DNA of 64,000 bases from Sinonovacula constricta (lineage: Eukaryota; Mollusca; Bivalvia; Cardiida; Solecurtidae): positions 59,239,514 to 59,303,513 of the forward strand of contig CM017557.1 in assembly GCA_007844125.1 (NCBI GenBank). Direction: 5' to 3'. The position numbers and the translations under genes are program-made. Positions 47,392-57,372 of this stretch are shown in pieces. A model generated the notes under the pieces. The model was not told the DNA's origin. It ran no database searches and saw only the letters and a list, made by a program, of their open reading frames with translations. The number at the start of each line of letters is the position of its first letter. Position 1 is the stretch's first letter.

Positions 47392-47610
47392 TGCTCGTGG
47401 CGTAATGGTAGAGTCGCCGACTTGTAACTCCTCTGATTGCGTTGGTTCGAGTCTCGTTGGATGGCGAATGACTTAATATGGGAATGTCTTCCTGCTGATC
47501 TGCCGTGCATCGGTGGTACTACCCAACATGTGTCTGGGGACTTTCTCCACTAAAATAGCTGGACGTCGCTATAAGAATCATAATTAATCAATGCAATGTA
47601 TTTAAAAAAA
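47392..47610 (+). mobile_element. SINE family C copy
   Basis: GGTGCTCGTGGCGTAATGGT head, GAGTCGCCGACTTGTAACTC, TTGGTTCGAGTCTCGTTGGA, then GTCTTCCTGCTGATCTGCCG, ATAGCTGGACGTCGCTATAA and CAATGCAATGTATTT with poly(A). Confidence 0.9.
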
Positions 47611-47635
47611 AACATTTCTGAAACGCACGCGGTTA

Positions 47636-47690
47636 GGGGCTGAAGAGTTTCAAGTCAGCGATTCTAACCCCTTGGCCACGGGCGCCCCCT
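47636..47690 (-). mobile_element. SINE head fragment, minus strand
   Basis: The minus strand reads GGGCGCCCGTGGCCAAGGGG, TTAGAATCGCTGACTTGAAA and CTCTTCAGCCCC, resembling the head of a family C-like tRNA-derived SINE, facing the copy at 47392-47610. Confidence 0.65.
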
Positions 47691-48427
47691 CCTTCTAAAG
47701 TAGGTTGCAAAATAAGTTGTGTTGTATGTGTATAAATAAGGGGCATTGTTCATGTCATTATCTTGTAACATTATTTATATTCATATAAGTAATGTTTGAC
47801 ATTTTCATTTCCTTGTACGCATTGTTAACTAGACTGGATTCAATAATTACTTCGTTCGGTTTATCCCCTGGAGTTTTCACAATGAAACTAACGTCTAATT
47901 AGCGTTTTCCGTCAATGTCCATCGTTATTTAAAAAATCAATGGTGAAACAACAAAAATATGAACGTATTCGATAGTGTGCAAAGCCTGTATATTAGTTTA
48001 CTGATTTGTTCACAACTAAGTTAATTATACAGCTAAAAGGTGGTAAATGACCACAGCAGTCCTGTGAAATGTTGACAGTTATGTATTACTATATTCGAAT
48101 GATAGGTATACAGTTCCAAATAGGGGTTGCATTTTTGCTTGTTGTCGATCTTTCTGCAAGTTTCAGCCTTCTTTCCGCAGAGTTCGTTTGTACTTTTGCA
48201 GATTCCAGCTCTCTTTCTTCACCTTTTTAGTTCTCTTCTCTCTTTCTGCTGCGTTGGGGAATCAGATACCTGACAAAAATGAAGAGGGCAATTTACAGAA
48301 CAATACAGTACATATCAAATATTTCTTTCATATACATGTATGTATGATTTAGATACACATGCCCATCATCCAACAATAGAAAATATATGACAAGGGCTCT
48401 TGGAGTAATGCAACATATATGTGTATT
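47691..48427. other. Spacer, nothing recognised
   Basis: No gene or shared repeat. Confidence 0.4.
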
Positions 48428-48776
48428 AAAGCTGGTGTCCGACAGTTGGCCTATATCTTATATACGTAACGATATCTGTAAAAAAAAGAACGATTGGTAT
48501 TTCTGCTTAAAATAGACATCGACGTCTAAACGGATGACGTGCATGAGCTAAAACATAAGTGGTTACATGGTTTTCTTGGTTTAAAAAAAGCTAACTGTGC
48601 AGCGTGACTAAGATAGGAAATACATGTTTGGAAAGACGACTGTTGCGTTATGGTTTCTTTTTTTCGACAGGTGTACGACATCAATAAACAGCATTTTACG
48701 AGATCTATTCGGATAACAGTAGTTTAGTATCATGTTTAATGAAAATATTTTTGGTCGGATGCCACCTTTCAAATTT
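48428..48776 (-). mobile_element. MITE-like family F, inverted copy
   Basis: TAAAGCTGGTGTCCGACAGT at the left and GGTCGGATGCCACCTTTC at the right. Internal features of family F appear as their complement (CTAACTGTGCAGCGTGACTA, AATAGACATCGACGTC). Confidence 0.8.
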
Positions 48777-49005
48777 GAGGGGCTAAATGGTAGAGTCGCC
48801 GACGTGTATCTCCTCTGACCGTTTAGCCTCTAACCTCATGGGTTCAAGTCCCTTTCGGGGCGAAGGACATAATGTGGGAAAGTCTTCCAGTTGGCCCGCG
48901 GTGCGCCGGTGGTTCTACCCAAACATTTGTTTGGGGTCTTCCTCCACCAAAATAGCTGGACGTCGTTATTATGATCATAATTAGTCGCTGCGATGTATTT
49001 CAATA
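48777..49005 (+). mobile_element. SINE family C copy
   Basis: GAGGGGCTAAATGGTAGAGT, GGGTTCAAGTCCCTTTCGGG, AGTCTTCCAGTTGGCCCGCG, GTCTTCCTCCACCAAAATAG, CTGGACGTCGTTATTATGAT and GCTGCGATGTATTTCA. It abuts family F. Confidence 0.9.
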
Positions 49006-49439
49006 GACAATGGCTAAGACAACCCCTTTTAAGGTGGTACTCGACCGTTTGCATAGATAAAATACATGTAACAATGTCTTGTCTTAGCACTGCTTTGGGT
49101 AATTTTGGCATCATTTCAGCATAAATTCATACTTAGTCTAGGTGAACTTCATTTAAACACAACAAATCACGAAGAGCAGAGTGATGGTTCTTACGCACTG
49201 CACTCCACCTCAATGAGATTTATCCACCTATGAAGTTTCAAGTCAATAGCTTTGATAGTATTAGAGTTATGCTCCGGACAAGAAAATTAAACCAAGAACA
49301 ATAATTCCAACATCATGAAGTGCAGAGTGATGGTTCTTGTGCATGCACTCCGCCTCAATGAAATCTGAACCAGATACATCCGACAGGTTCATCCATGTCT
49401 GTTTTAGTTCATCCACGTCATCTGCTGTGAAATATAAAT
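49006..49439. other. Spacer with a possible repeat-F-like end
   Basis: TTTTAAGGTGGTACTCGACC near 49030 resembles a family F terminus; the rest is unrecognised. Confidence 0.35.
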
Positions 49440-49837
49440 CTTGAAATATATGCTGTATTTAACTCAACACTGCGTTTTTTATATTTCAGTCTATGTTACT
49501 AAATTTTAATTCAATTTAACAGCTTTTATGAAGTATTTTAAATATCAAAACTATATGTTGAAAGTTTAAAAGGTAAAAAAATACAACCCCAAAAAGATAC
49601 TCTGTTCATTTTGTTTAAAGATGAGAAAATAATTTTATTTATTTATGTGTATTAATCAATTATAAAAATATTGTATTCTGAAAATATGAATTTAAAGACC
49701 TATTCAATGGTGTATAGCTTTTTTTTTGGGGGGGGGGGGGGGGGGGGCACAAATGAAGAAATTAAAAGAAAATTAAATTTACGCTCTTATACAATTCATT
49801 TGAAAATCCCTTGAAGTTGACATCAAAGATGGCTGCC
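49440..49837 (-). mobile_element. TIR element H, truncated inverted copy
   Basis: The right end TCAAAGATGGCTGCC at 49823-49837 and the interior (TATTCAATGGTGTATAGCTT, AATTCATTTGAAAATCCCTT) are the complement of copies at 35424 and 36020. The other terminus is missing. A G(n) run of about 19 lies near 49729-49747. Confidence 0.75.
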
Positions 49838-49929
49838 AAGATAAGGGATCTTCACTGATGGGAAAACTATCTATAAAATAGTTTACATTTGTGGATGAAA
49901 GCTGCATTTGGGTAAGTACGATAGTAATC

Positions 49930-50340
49930 ATAACGTTCTGCAATCGTTACTCCTCGGGTAATTCCGTCCTCGTGACAATCATCCCTCGGATGTATCTGGT
50001 GCAATGATACTTTCTGAGATCACGATCGTTTTGTTCGCCGGAAGTCGGAAGAATATGCCTAAAATGTAGTTCGCACAAAACAGTTACAATGACATAGTTT
50101 GACAGCTACATGTCTGCTGCGCTAGGTAAATTAAACTTGGATGATTTAAAATTGAAGCCGCCACAAGATGAAGTTTTACAGGCATTGTACTGTAGTGAGC
50201 TGTCATCCGAGCTGCTATCTTTGTTTTGACGTCTGTCACAAAAGAAGTCCCATTTAGGGAAATGGACGGAGTAATCCAACCACCCACATACATCCGGGAG
50301 ATGATTCGTGAATTATCCGATGTGTTTCGATCGGATGTTC
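49930..50340 (+). repeat. Dispersed repeat J, copy 2
   Basis: GGTAATTCCGTCCTCGTGAC, CGCCGGAAGTCGGAAGAATA, TTTGACAGCTACATGTCTGC and GAAGTCCCATTTAGGGAAAT in the same order as 36640-37010, plus a segment (GAGCTGTCATCCGAGCTGCT) missing there. It contains the start of an open frame at 50226-50528 without a recognisable domain. Confidence 0.8.
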
Positions 50341-50921
50341 TGAAAAAAACACACGTTCGGAATACCTCCGCCTTTTCAACGAACTATGAACTAGTTCGGC
50401 TACGACCAAGTTATTACGAATTCAGAAGCGTTCGACCGAAAACATCACCATCACCTGTTCGAAAAGCTAGCCTTTTCCAACTCAAATTGCAAATTACCAA
50501 AATTCTATCATTATTCAAAGAAATGTAGGTGTAAATAATTCACCAAAGACTTAGACGAAAACAGTGCAGATCCTGGCCAGACAACCTGAATGTTCCTATT
50601 AGCTGATTAGGTTCCAATAAATATTAATATCATAATCAAGTCGTGCTTTTAAGGTTAGAGGTTAGCCAGAAATATCGGTTGTATCTGCAGATCCGGATTA
50701 TTACGCCAAACTTGAGATATTTCAAGTGAGAACTTAAATAGTATAGATGGTAACTTGCAAAACAAATCGCTCATCCATGAACGGATGCGGCTTCAATGAC
50801 ACGATGACACTGTATGTTTATCATCCTCTCTATCTACAATTTGATCTTGAAGCCTGCATACCAGTGACACCCGCAGTTTGCTTCATTCAAATTCTTGTAA
50901 ACAAAAAAATAAATAAAAATA

Positions 50922-50956
<35 letters not shown>

Positions 50957-51949
50957 ATTAAAACAAAACAAAAAATAGAACTACATATACCGAATTACGA
51001 CCTGTATTTTATCACGGTTAAGAAAGTCCGCAAAACAAACTTTCCTCATGTACAAATTTCAGTTAGCATTCCATATACAGTCGTCGCGCTCCAGCGCGTC
51101 GCCAATAAAAATGCGCAGTTTCTTCTGAGTAATGCAGTGTTTGGCTGTTCCTGTTTATAAAAAGCATTTTAATATATAAAGATGTTAGTTGGCGTCAGAA
51201 CACAGTTTTATGCCTTTCGTTACCCAAGAACAGGAAACAGAACAAGATAAAAGAGTCCCTGTTTCTGCTGACGAATACTGATTAAAAGTTAGACTGATTT
51301 AATGGCATTTTTGTACAAAGTATGTGTAAATCAGTAAGTAAATGTCAGTTTTGATGGAAGTTTAATGATAGATTGTTGCAAATCAGCTATTGAACAGGGA
51401 TGTCTTTGGCCTGTTTACCTCTGAGATTATTGACCTGTCAAGTCACCGAATATACTTTTGAAATTATTGGCCTAGACTACTGATCAACGTGCAATTTCAT
51501 GCGGCTAGAAAACTTCGCAATATATAGTATTAAAAAGTGCAAGTAAGATTTTTCTGTTTGGGAAGTGAACAAAAATGTTCTGTTCACAGATGCTTATATG
51601 AAACATATAGTGGGAAAAAACTGTGTTCTTAGGCCAGTTTATAAATTGTTTGTATCTGTGTGACACGATTTGAAGCCGTTGACGTGGTGTAAATTAGTTT
51701 TATTTTCTCTCCATGTCGTGCAATCATCAATTATTCTACCTTCAGTTGAATTATGCGGTTTCTTATGCTTTCTTTAGATTTATTGTATGTTACAGCTTAA
51801 GCCGGATATGTATGCCTGAAAAATGTCTGTAAAACGAATTTTAAACAGATGATGCCCAAAATAAATCTTAAAGTCAAGGTCCGTAAAAAGCATAGTCCTT
51901 TAAAAAGGATTCTTCTTGCAGGTGTATCGCATTTATCTTATATATTTCA
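50341..51949. other. Spacer with (AAAT)n
   Basis: Simple AAAT repeat at about 50905-50960. GTGCAGATCCTGGCCAGACA near 50563 resembles a foldback-family fragment. Nothing else recognised. Confidence 0.4.
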
Positions 51950-53150
51950 TTATGACAGCCTACTTCTTGAAAGTGTATAACGCTTAAATTTTATATTTCA
52001 TTATGAGAGCATTCTTCTTGAAAGTATATAGCTTTAACAATTTGTATTTCATTATGCCAACCTTATTCTTAACAGTGTAATGCTTTAACGTTTCATATTT
52101 CATTATGACAGCCTTATTCTTAACAGTGTAATGCTTAAACGTTTTATATTTCATTATGCTAACCTTATTCTTAACAGTGTAATGCTTTAACGTTTCATAT
52201 TTCATTATGCCAACCTTATTCTTAACAGTGTATTGCTTTTACGTTTATATTTCATTATGCCAACCTTATTCTTAACAGTGTAATGCTTTAACGTTTCATA
52301 TTTCATTATGTCAACCTTATTCTTAACAGTGTAATGCTTTAACGTTTCATATTTCATTATGCCAACCTTATTCTTAACAGTGTAATGCTTTAACGTTTTA
52401 TATTTCATTATGCCAACCTTATTCTTAACAGTGTAATGCTTTAACGTTTCATATTTCATTATGCCAACCTTATTCTTAACAGTGTATTGTTTTAACGTTT
52501 CATATTTCATCATGCCAACCTTATTCTTAACAGTGTAATGCTTTAACGTTTCATATTTCATTTTGCCAACCTTATTCTTAACAGTGTAATGCTTTAACGT
52601 TTTATATTTCATTATGCCAACCTTATTCTTAACAGTGTAATGCTTTAACGTTTCATATTTCATCATGTCAACCTTATTCTTAACAGTATAATGCTTTAAC
52701 GTTTTATATTTCATTATGCCAACCTTATTCTTAACAGTGTAATGCTTTAACGTTTCATATTTCATTGTGCCAACCTTATTCTTAACAGTGTAATGCTTTA
52801 ACGTTTCATATTTCATTATGCCAACCTTATTCTTAACAGTGTAATGCTTTAACGTTTCATATTTCATCATGCCAACCTTATTCTTGACAGTGTAATGCTT
52901 TAACGTTTCATATTTCATTATGCCAACCTTATTCTTAACAGTGTAATGCTTTAACGTTTTATATTTCATCATGCCAACCTTATTCTTAACAGTGTAATGC
53001 TGTAACGCTTCATATTTCATTATGTCAACCTTATTCTTAACAGTGTATTGCTTTTACGTTTTATATTTCATCATGCCAACCTTATTCTTAACAGTGTAAT
53101 GCTTTAATGTTTTATATTTCATTTCGACTGCCTTATTCTAGAAAGTGTAT
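51950..53150 (-). repeat. 51-bp minisatellite, about 23 units
   Basis: Plus-strand unit CCTTATTCTTAACAGTGTAA, TGCTTTAACGTTTCATATTT, CATTATGCCAA. On the minus strand each 51-bp unit is 17 codons, MKYETLKHYTVKNKVGI, open for 271 codons. Edge units decay and break frame. No splice or promoter context, so noncoding is favoured. Confidence 0.95.
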
Positions 53151-54599
53151 AACTTTACCATTTTATGTTTTGAGGTATCAACATTAATCTTGAAAGTTTG
53201 AAAATGTATGACTTTAACATTTTATACTTCATTGCGATAGCATTATTTGTGCATCGGTTTAACATTTTATGTTTTGTTTAGTTTTGAAAGTGTATCGCTG
53301 TTACATTTTAAATTTCATTATGAGATTTACATATTATATTTCACTGTGACAGAAAAATGCACATAAAATTCATGAAGATGCTTGTCTTTTTCTTTTTTTT
53401 TCGCATCGCTTACACTTACGTTTTTTTCATTGTGTCAGAAAATTTAGAAATGTTTTCATCAAGATACTTTGGTTTCTATTGAGCGTTAGGCATTTTCAGG
53501 ATATCTCGTAAAGTATCAATTAAAAAGGTTTATTAAATTTATTTTCTTATTAATTAGTAGAACAAGATAAACACAAGAAAGTAAAAAGGGGGTTTGACGG
53601 TAGAGTAGAGGAATGTATGTATAAAAAGACCAGTGTGTTGAAACATTAGCTTGCTAAAATCATCATACGATGTTTGTTTGTTTTTGTGTTGTTGTTGTTG
53701 TTTTTGTGTTGTTGTTGTTGTTTCTGTGTTTTTTGACATAGGTGTTGCTTATTTTATTATTGTCTCTTGAAATCAATGGGTTTTCAATAAAAGGAACAAA
53801 CTCAACGCATTTTTTTTCTACATTTTATTCTTATTATGGAAGAGTATCATACATCTGTACGAATAATATGTACTGAAATATCAATAGTCTCAAAACATAA
53901 AGAATGTATCAAACAAACTTAAGTGTAGCTACATTTGGAATTTTAACTGCCTGCCAAGCACGATTTGATCAATCATAGAGTTGTGTTAGTTAGTGCAGAT
54001 CTAGACCAGCAGCTCCACGTAGAGCTGTCTGATCCGCACTATTTGCTGCGGTGTGTCAATATATGCTGTATTTGCATGTTATTGTTAGTAAGTATGAAAT
54101 GGGTTATTAACGAATATCGTAGGCTGTTAGTTAACACAATTGTGACAATTTTTTTTTAAGTAAAGCACACTGGATTCAACGAGTATGAATACACGAGACG
54201 TAATTTTGGTTTTGTAAACAATCTAAAACAGACAATGAATTTTGTAACAAAAAGATGATCTAGATTATTTCAGTATATTTTTCTCTATTCGTGTGTTTTA
54301 CAAAATGTTTCAATTATATTAAGAACGTAATTAATTTTAAAAGCTTCTAGGTCAGTCCATTTTAAATTAATAATATGCCACAAGCAGACAATACACACCT
54401 GGTACTATATACAAACCAGCGGAGACCATTCTAAGGCAGTTTTTTCCATTTAATCGGAACTCGTCGACGATCTTCGAGGCATTGCGATGAATACCGGATT
54501 CACCGACAAGTTCCGATTGGAAGAACTGTATTATCTACACAGGTGAAATATCGTCTGCAATACGAAACATGCGGCGATGGTTGCCAATGGATACCGACT
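53151..54599. other. Intergenic spacer with a foldback copy and (TTG)n
   Basis: (TTG)n at about 53687-53722. A foldback at 53991-54041 has arms TAGTGCAGATC and GATCCGCACTA (one mismatch), related to 17841-17894. Otherwise AT-rich and unrecognised; it lies beyond the predicted poly(A) site of the minus-strand gene. Confidence 0.5.
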
Positions 54600-54618
54600 G
54601 AGATGTCAGGAAAAAATA

Positions 54619-54624
54619 TTTATT
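54619..54624 (-). terminator. Candidate poly(A) signal AATAAA of the NPAS4/Dysfusion-like gene
   Basis: Plus TTTATT reads AATAAA on minus, about 230 nt past the last hairpin. An ATTAAA variant is also present near 54448. Confidence 0.45.
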
Positions 54625-54852
54625 ACCATTAATCGAAATTGGAGAAGAGAGAAAACGGTCTTTGGAACTAAAGATTACAATATCCTCTGAGTCCTGTTTC
54701 GAATGTGGTCTGCTAACAGGCTGCTGAGGGTGTCACGTATAATTTAGATACAAGATCGCCATTATGCAGATGATCTTCCATTTTTACTACTCTTTTTACC
54801 TTCCCCGAAAAAAGAGCAGCTTTATGGAAATTTAATAGTTTCATGTAACGTC

Positions 54853-54871
54853 TCCGATGACCAGCATCGGA
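54853..54871 (-). promoter_or_regulatory. Smaug-type hairpin 1 (CUGGU)
   Basis: Minus RNA: UCCGAUG pairs fully with CAUCGGA (7 bp) around loop CUGGU; a U.G pair can extend it. Confidence 0.7.
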
Positions 54872-54956
54872 AATTAGTCCCTTCTTCGTGAAGACCTGCT
54901 CCACGTAAGGTTACACTCGCATTAACATGAAACTTTGCTCTTGCTCAAACAGAATC

Positions 54957-54975
54957 CACTCCGACCGGCAGAGTG
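54957..54975 (-). promoter_or_regulatory. Smaug-type hairpin 2 (CCGGU)
   Basis: Minus RNA: CACUCUG pairs with CGGAGUG (7 bp, one U.G) around CCGGU. The loop differs from CUGGU only at the free N of CNGG. The U.G pair is a mismatch on the plus strand. Confidence 0.68.
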
Positions 54976-55105
54976 AAATCTGAACAGTTTCGACGTTAAA
55001 GTAGTAAGCGCATGGAGACACGTCGTCCTGCAACGTGCCAGGCAAACTACTTTCACGTCAAACTTCAATGTCTCATTGAAAAAGGTAAACATAAATCTAC
55101 AACAG

Positions 55106-55121
55106 CTTCCGACCAGCGAAG
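55106..55121 (-). promoter_or_regulatory. Smaug-type hairpin 3 (CUGGU)
   Basis: Minus RNA: CUUCG pairs with CG-AAG (5 bp, one G bulged) around CUGGU. Confidence 0.6.
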
Positions 55122-55313
55122 TAATTTTGTGAAAAATTGCTTTGTAGATTATAGCCAAGATTTTCAAGGGACATTTTATGCGACTGCTATACTACTGACT
55201 TGAGCCGTTTTACTACTAGTAACAAGAAAAGCTTGTGTTCAATGTTTTGATCTTTTTGAATGTGTGAATATATTTCATGAATGGATAAAGCATCGCCATT
55301 TTGTTGCAAGTAA

Positions 55314-55332
55314 ACGTCTGACCAGCAGACAT
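55314..55332 (-). promoter_or_regulatory. Smaug-type hairpin 4 (CUGGU)
   Basis: Minus RNA: AUGUCUG pairs with CAGACGU (7 bp, one U.G) around CUGGU. Confidence 0.7.
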
Positions 55333-55365
55333 AAAACTGCAACTAAATGCAAGACAAACACAAAA

Positions 55366-55382
55366 CTTCTGACCAGCAGAAA
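55366..55382 (-). promoter_or_regulatory. Smaug-type hairpin 5 (CUGGU)
   Basis: Minus RNA: UUUCUG pairs with CAGAAG (6 bp, outer U.G) around CUGGU. Confidence 0.68.
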
Positions 55383-55490
55383 AAAAGTTATGTTTGTATT
55401 TAGCTGTATCAATTCAATAAAATACATACTTTTCAGAGTATCAAACATTGTGACTCGAGCCGAATTATGTAACGCAAGCCGATGTCAACA

Positions 55491-55511
55491 GTCGAGCTGC
55501 CAGCAGCCGAC
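55491..55511 (-). promoter_or_regulatory. Smaug-type hairpin 6 (CUGG)
   Basis: Minus RNA: GUCGGCUG pairs with CAGC-U-CGAC (8 bp, one bulged U) around the minimal loop CUGG. Confidence 0.62.
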
Positions 55512-55613
55512 AAAACTAACTTAGACACGTTACAAAATTCGTACTGGAGACCAGTCTTTTTTCTTACTTTTTAAATCTCAGACAGGAGAAAACTTATCAT
55601 TTGACAAACATGT

Positions 55614-55626
55614 TCCGTCCAGCGGA
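55614..55626 (-). promoter_or_regulatory. Smaug-type hairpin 7 (CUGGA)
   Basis: Minus RNA: UCCG pairs with CGGA (4 bp) around CUGGA, a change at the tolerated last loop position. Confidence 0.55.
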
Positions 55627-56004
55627 GTAATATATGTCAATATATCATTTTGTAAAAATCTAAGTTTGTTATCATAATCAACATCTAAGTAAACCAAAAT
55701 GCTTAGCCAGTAATAGCAGTTAGCAGAAAACTTACACAATGGCCTTGTTTCTCTAAAGATTATGTTCCAATTTGTTGCATTTTCTCTCTTCAAAGAATAA
55801 AATAAAATTCGAAAGTGTGCAAGAACAAACATGTGAAAATATTGACGAAAGGTGAACAATACATGCGTAAAAAACTACATCGAAAAAATGTTAATGTCAA
55901 GATGGCAACATCTTTGGTTTCATCGAAAATCCGAATAGAGAACAAATCGTGGCTTCCGAACCCGCGGACCCACATTGAGTGATTGAAAAATGCCAAATAA
56001 GTAA

Positions 56005-56023
56005 GAGCGGACCAGCCTGCCTC
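56005..56023 (-). promoter_or_regulatory. Smaug-type hairpin 8 (CUGGU)
   Basis: Minus RNA: GAG-GC-A-GG pairs with CC-GC-UC in 6 bp with two single-base bulges around CUGGU; weaker than most. Confidence 0.5.
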
Positions 56024-56042
56024 AGTGCCTATTGGCATTTTA

Positions 56043-56064
56043 CTCGTCTGGACCAGCAGACGAG
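56043..56064 (-). promoter_or_regulatory. Smaug-type hairpin 9 (CUGGUC)
   Basis: Minus RNA: CUCGUCUG pairs perfectly with CAGACGAG (8 bp) around a six-base CUGGUC loop. Confidence 0.7.
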
Positions 56065-57017
56065 AAAAAAGATTCGACATAGTCAAAAACGCAAATCTCT
56101 CGTTCTGAATCCAAAATAATCGAGTGACACCACTTAAACATGAAATGAAACGATGAAAACATGATAGCTACAAATGACATATAAAGGAAAAAAACTTAAT
56201 ATAACTACATATAAAATCATACAGTGATAAAGCACATGTGAAAATTCAAAACGTAAAGCAGCAAAAATGAATCTGAATACCAATCACCATATTCTGTTTT
56301 TGTTTGATATTTTTAAGAGCTTTACTGCTAAAGCTTGGTTTTTATGCCATTAAAAAGTCTAAAAAGGTGCCATTACGCACTGTAAGACTGTACTCTTTGG
56401 TTTACTTTTGTGTTTTGGTACATTTGGATATGAATTTTAAAACTTACTGCTTTTTAACATACGGATTAAATATTCTGTATCAAATCAACATTTACAAAAG
56501 CAATGTGAAGCATATCGAACAAATAAGTTTAAACAACATGATCAAATCGAGTCAAACAACTACAAAAATGGAAAAAATATACATTAAGATACACATCGTA
56601 ATGTTTGAATCTATGTACAAAAATATTGACAGAAATAGTCAATGTTTTATATCTAAAACATTTCAATAGTTTTGTCTGCCCTAAGAGATTGTCCGAACCT
56701 TAACTTGTTCATCTCACAGCGTTAATTCTTAATGCACCAATTCACAGTTTGCTAGTAGCAACACTTCTTTCCGGATGCAAAATCAACCCGGCTACTTCAG
56801 CTACAAATACCTTAATTCTCAACCAATCAATATAATGTTGATACCCATTGCCAACTCACTATGAAGTGATCTATAATGAGTATCGATATTATAACGTCTG
56901 GACGAGAAATAAGGAATAAAGCACGAAGGGCACAATCCCCTTGCGTTTGTAACCTTTAAAATGCATTGATTCTCGATTTGAAAGCCATTTTCCCGCTTCC
57001 GATGCTTTCGATGCTCC

Positions 57018-57034
57018 AAACAGACCAGCCGTTC
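57018..57034 (-). promoter_or_regulatory. Smaug-type hairpin 10 (CUGGU)
   Basis: Minus RNA: GAACGG pairs with CUGUUU (6 bp, two G.U) around CUGGU and can extend by several G.U pairs. Plus-strand pairing would have multiple C-A mismatches. Confidence 0.62.
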
Positions 57035-57072
57035 AAAAGCCCGCCAAAATGGTTCAGCAGCCGACATCGGAC

Positions 57073-57083
57073 TGGACCAGCCA
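57073..57083 (-). promoter_or_regulatory. Smaug-type hairpin 11, weak (CUGGU)
   Basis: Minus RNA: UGG pairs with CCA (3 bp) around CUGGU. The stem is short and I cannot extend it well. Confidence 0.35.
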
Positions 57084-57161
57084 TATTTCCAATGTTGCCG
57101 TGATGGGATAAGCAGCCGTGCCGCCGGATGTTGTCTTTACATATGATGTCCTTGTCTAGGC

Positions 57162-57201
57162 CTAATTGTCATATTCCCGCCAGCAGGCATACGACAATTA
57201 G
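57162..57201 (-). other. Hairpin exposing CUGGC in a large apical loop
   Basis: CTAATTGTC (57162-57170) and GACAATTAG (57193-57201) are perfect 9-bp arms. CUGGC is near the apex on minus, but its immediate flanks do not pair, so it does not fit the strict loop rule. Confidence 0.45.
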
Positions 57202-57228
57202 ATTCCTGCCAGACGCGCGCTTTTGATA

Positions 57229-57249
57229 TCACCCCGACCAGCAGGATGA
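57229..57249 (-). promoter_or_regulatory. Smaug-type hairpin 12 (CUGGU)
   Basis: Minus RNA: UCAUCCUG pairs with CGGGGUGA (8 bp, two U.G) around CUGGU. It is the hairpin nearest the stop codon, about 90 nt downstream. Confidence 0.68.
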
Positions 57250-57340
57250 ATGAAGGTTGCGCCGAGGCCCAAAGTCTTGAGTTACCATGGCAATATGCCA
57301 TACAATTGGATGAATGTAAGTGACACTTACAAATAGAAAC

Positions 57341-57372
57341 CTACTGGGTGTGTTTGGGAGTTGTTTCGACAC
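57341..57372 (-). CDS. NPAS4/Dysfusion-like terminal coding exon
   Basis: After a TATTTTTCAG acceptor, GT completes the split Gly codon. The exon encodes VETTPKHTQ and stops at TAG (57343-57341). Joined C-terminus: LLQENWTPCGVETTPKHTQ. Only 32 nt are coding, and the stop is in the last exon, as expected for an NMD-resistant mRNA with its 3' UTR in the same exon. Confidence 0.8.

Larger units (their letters stand above)
54600..57340 (-). promoter_or_regulatory. Putative 3' UTR with an array of Smaug-type hairpins
   Basis: About 2.7 kb between the TAG and an AATAAA. On the plus strand GACCAGC occurs about nine times from 54859 to 57242, where one 7-mer is expected by chance every 16 kb; I saw none in the other orientation. 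In the minus-strand RNA these are GCUGGUC, and almost all lie at the tip of hairpins with different stems, matching Smaug recognition elements (CNGG(N)0-3 loop). They fall in two groups: 54853-56064 (nine) and 57018-57249 (three). Individual hairpins are listed separately. Short frames in this interval look spurious. Confidence 0.65.

Noticed and set aside
52205..53020. 271-codon minus-strand frame with MKYETLKHYTVKNKVGI repeats
   Set aside because: Product of a 51-bp minisatellite; frame breaks at both array edges and there is no recognised protein family.
53991..54041. GACCAGC at 54003 as another Smaug-type site
   Set aside because: The loop flanks do not pair in minus RNA (GCUG/CUAG); the site belongs to a foldback-family copy and lies beyond the predicted poly(A) signal.
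54410..54430. ACCAGC at 54416 as a Smaug-type site
   Set aside because: Minus RNA flanks CUCCG and UUGUA do not form a stem, and it is downstream of the predicted poly(A) signal.
55543..55556. ACTGGAGACCAGT inverted repeat as a Smaug-type hairpin
   Set aside because: CUGG is part of the stem, not of the loop, in the best pairing.
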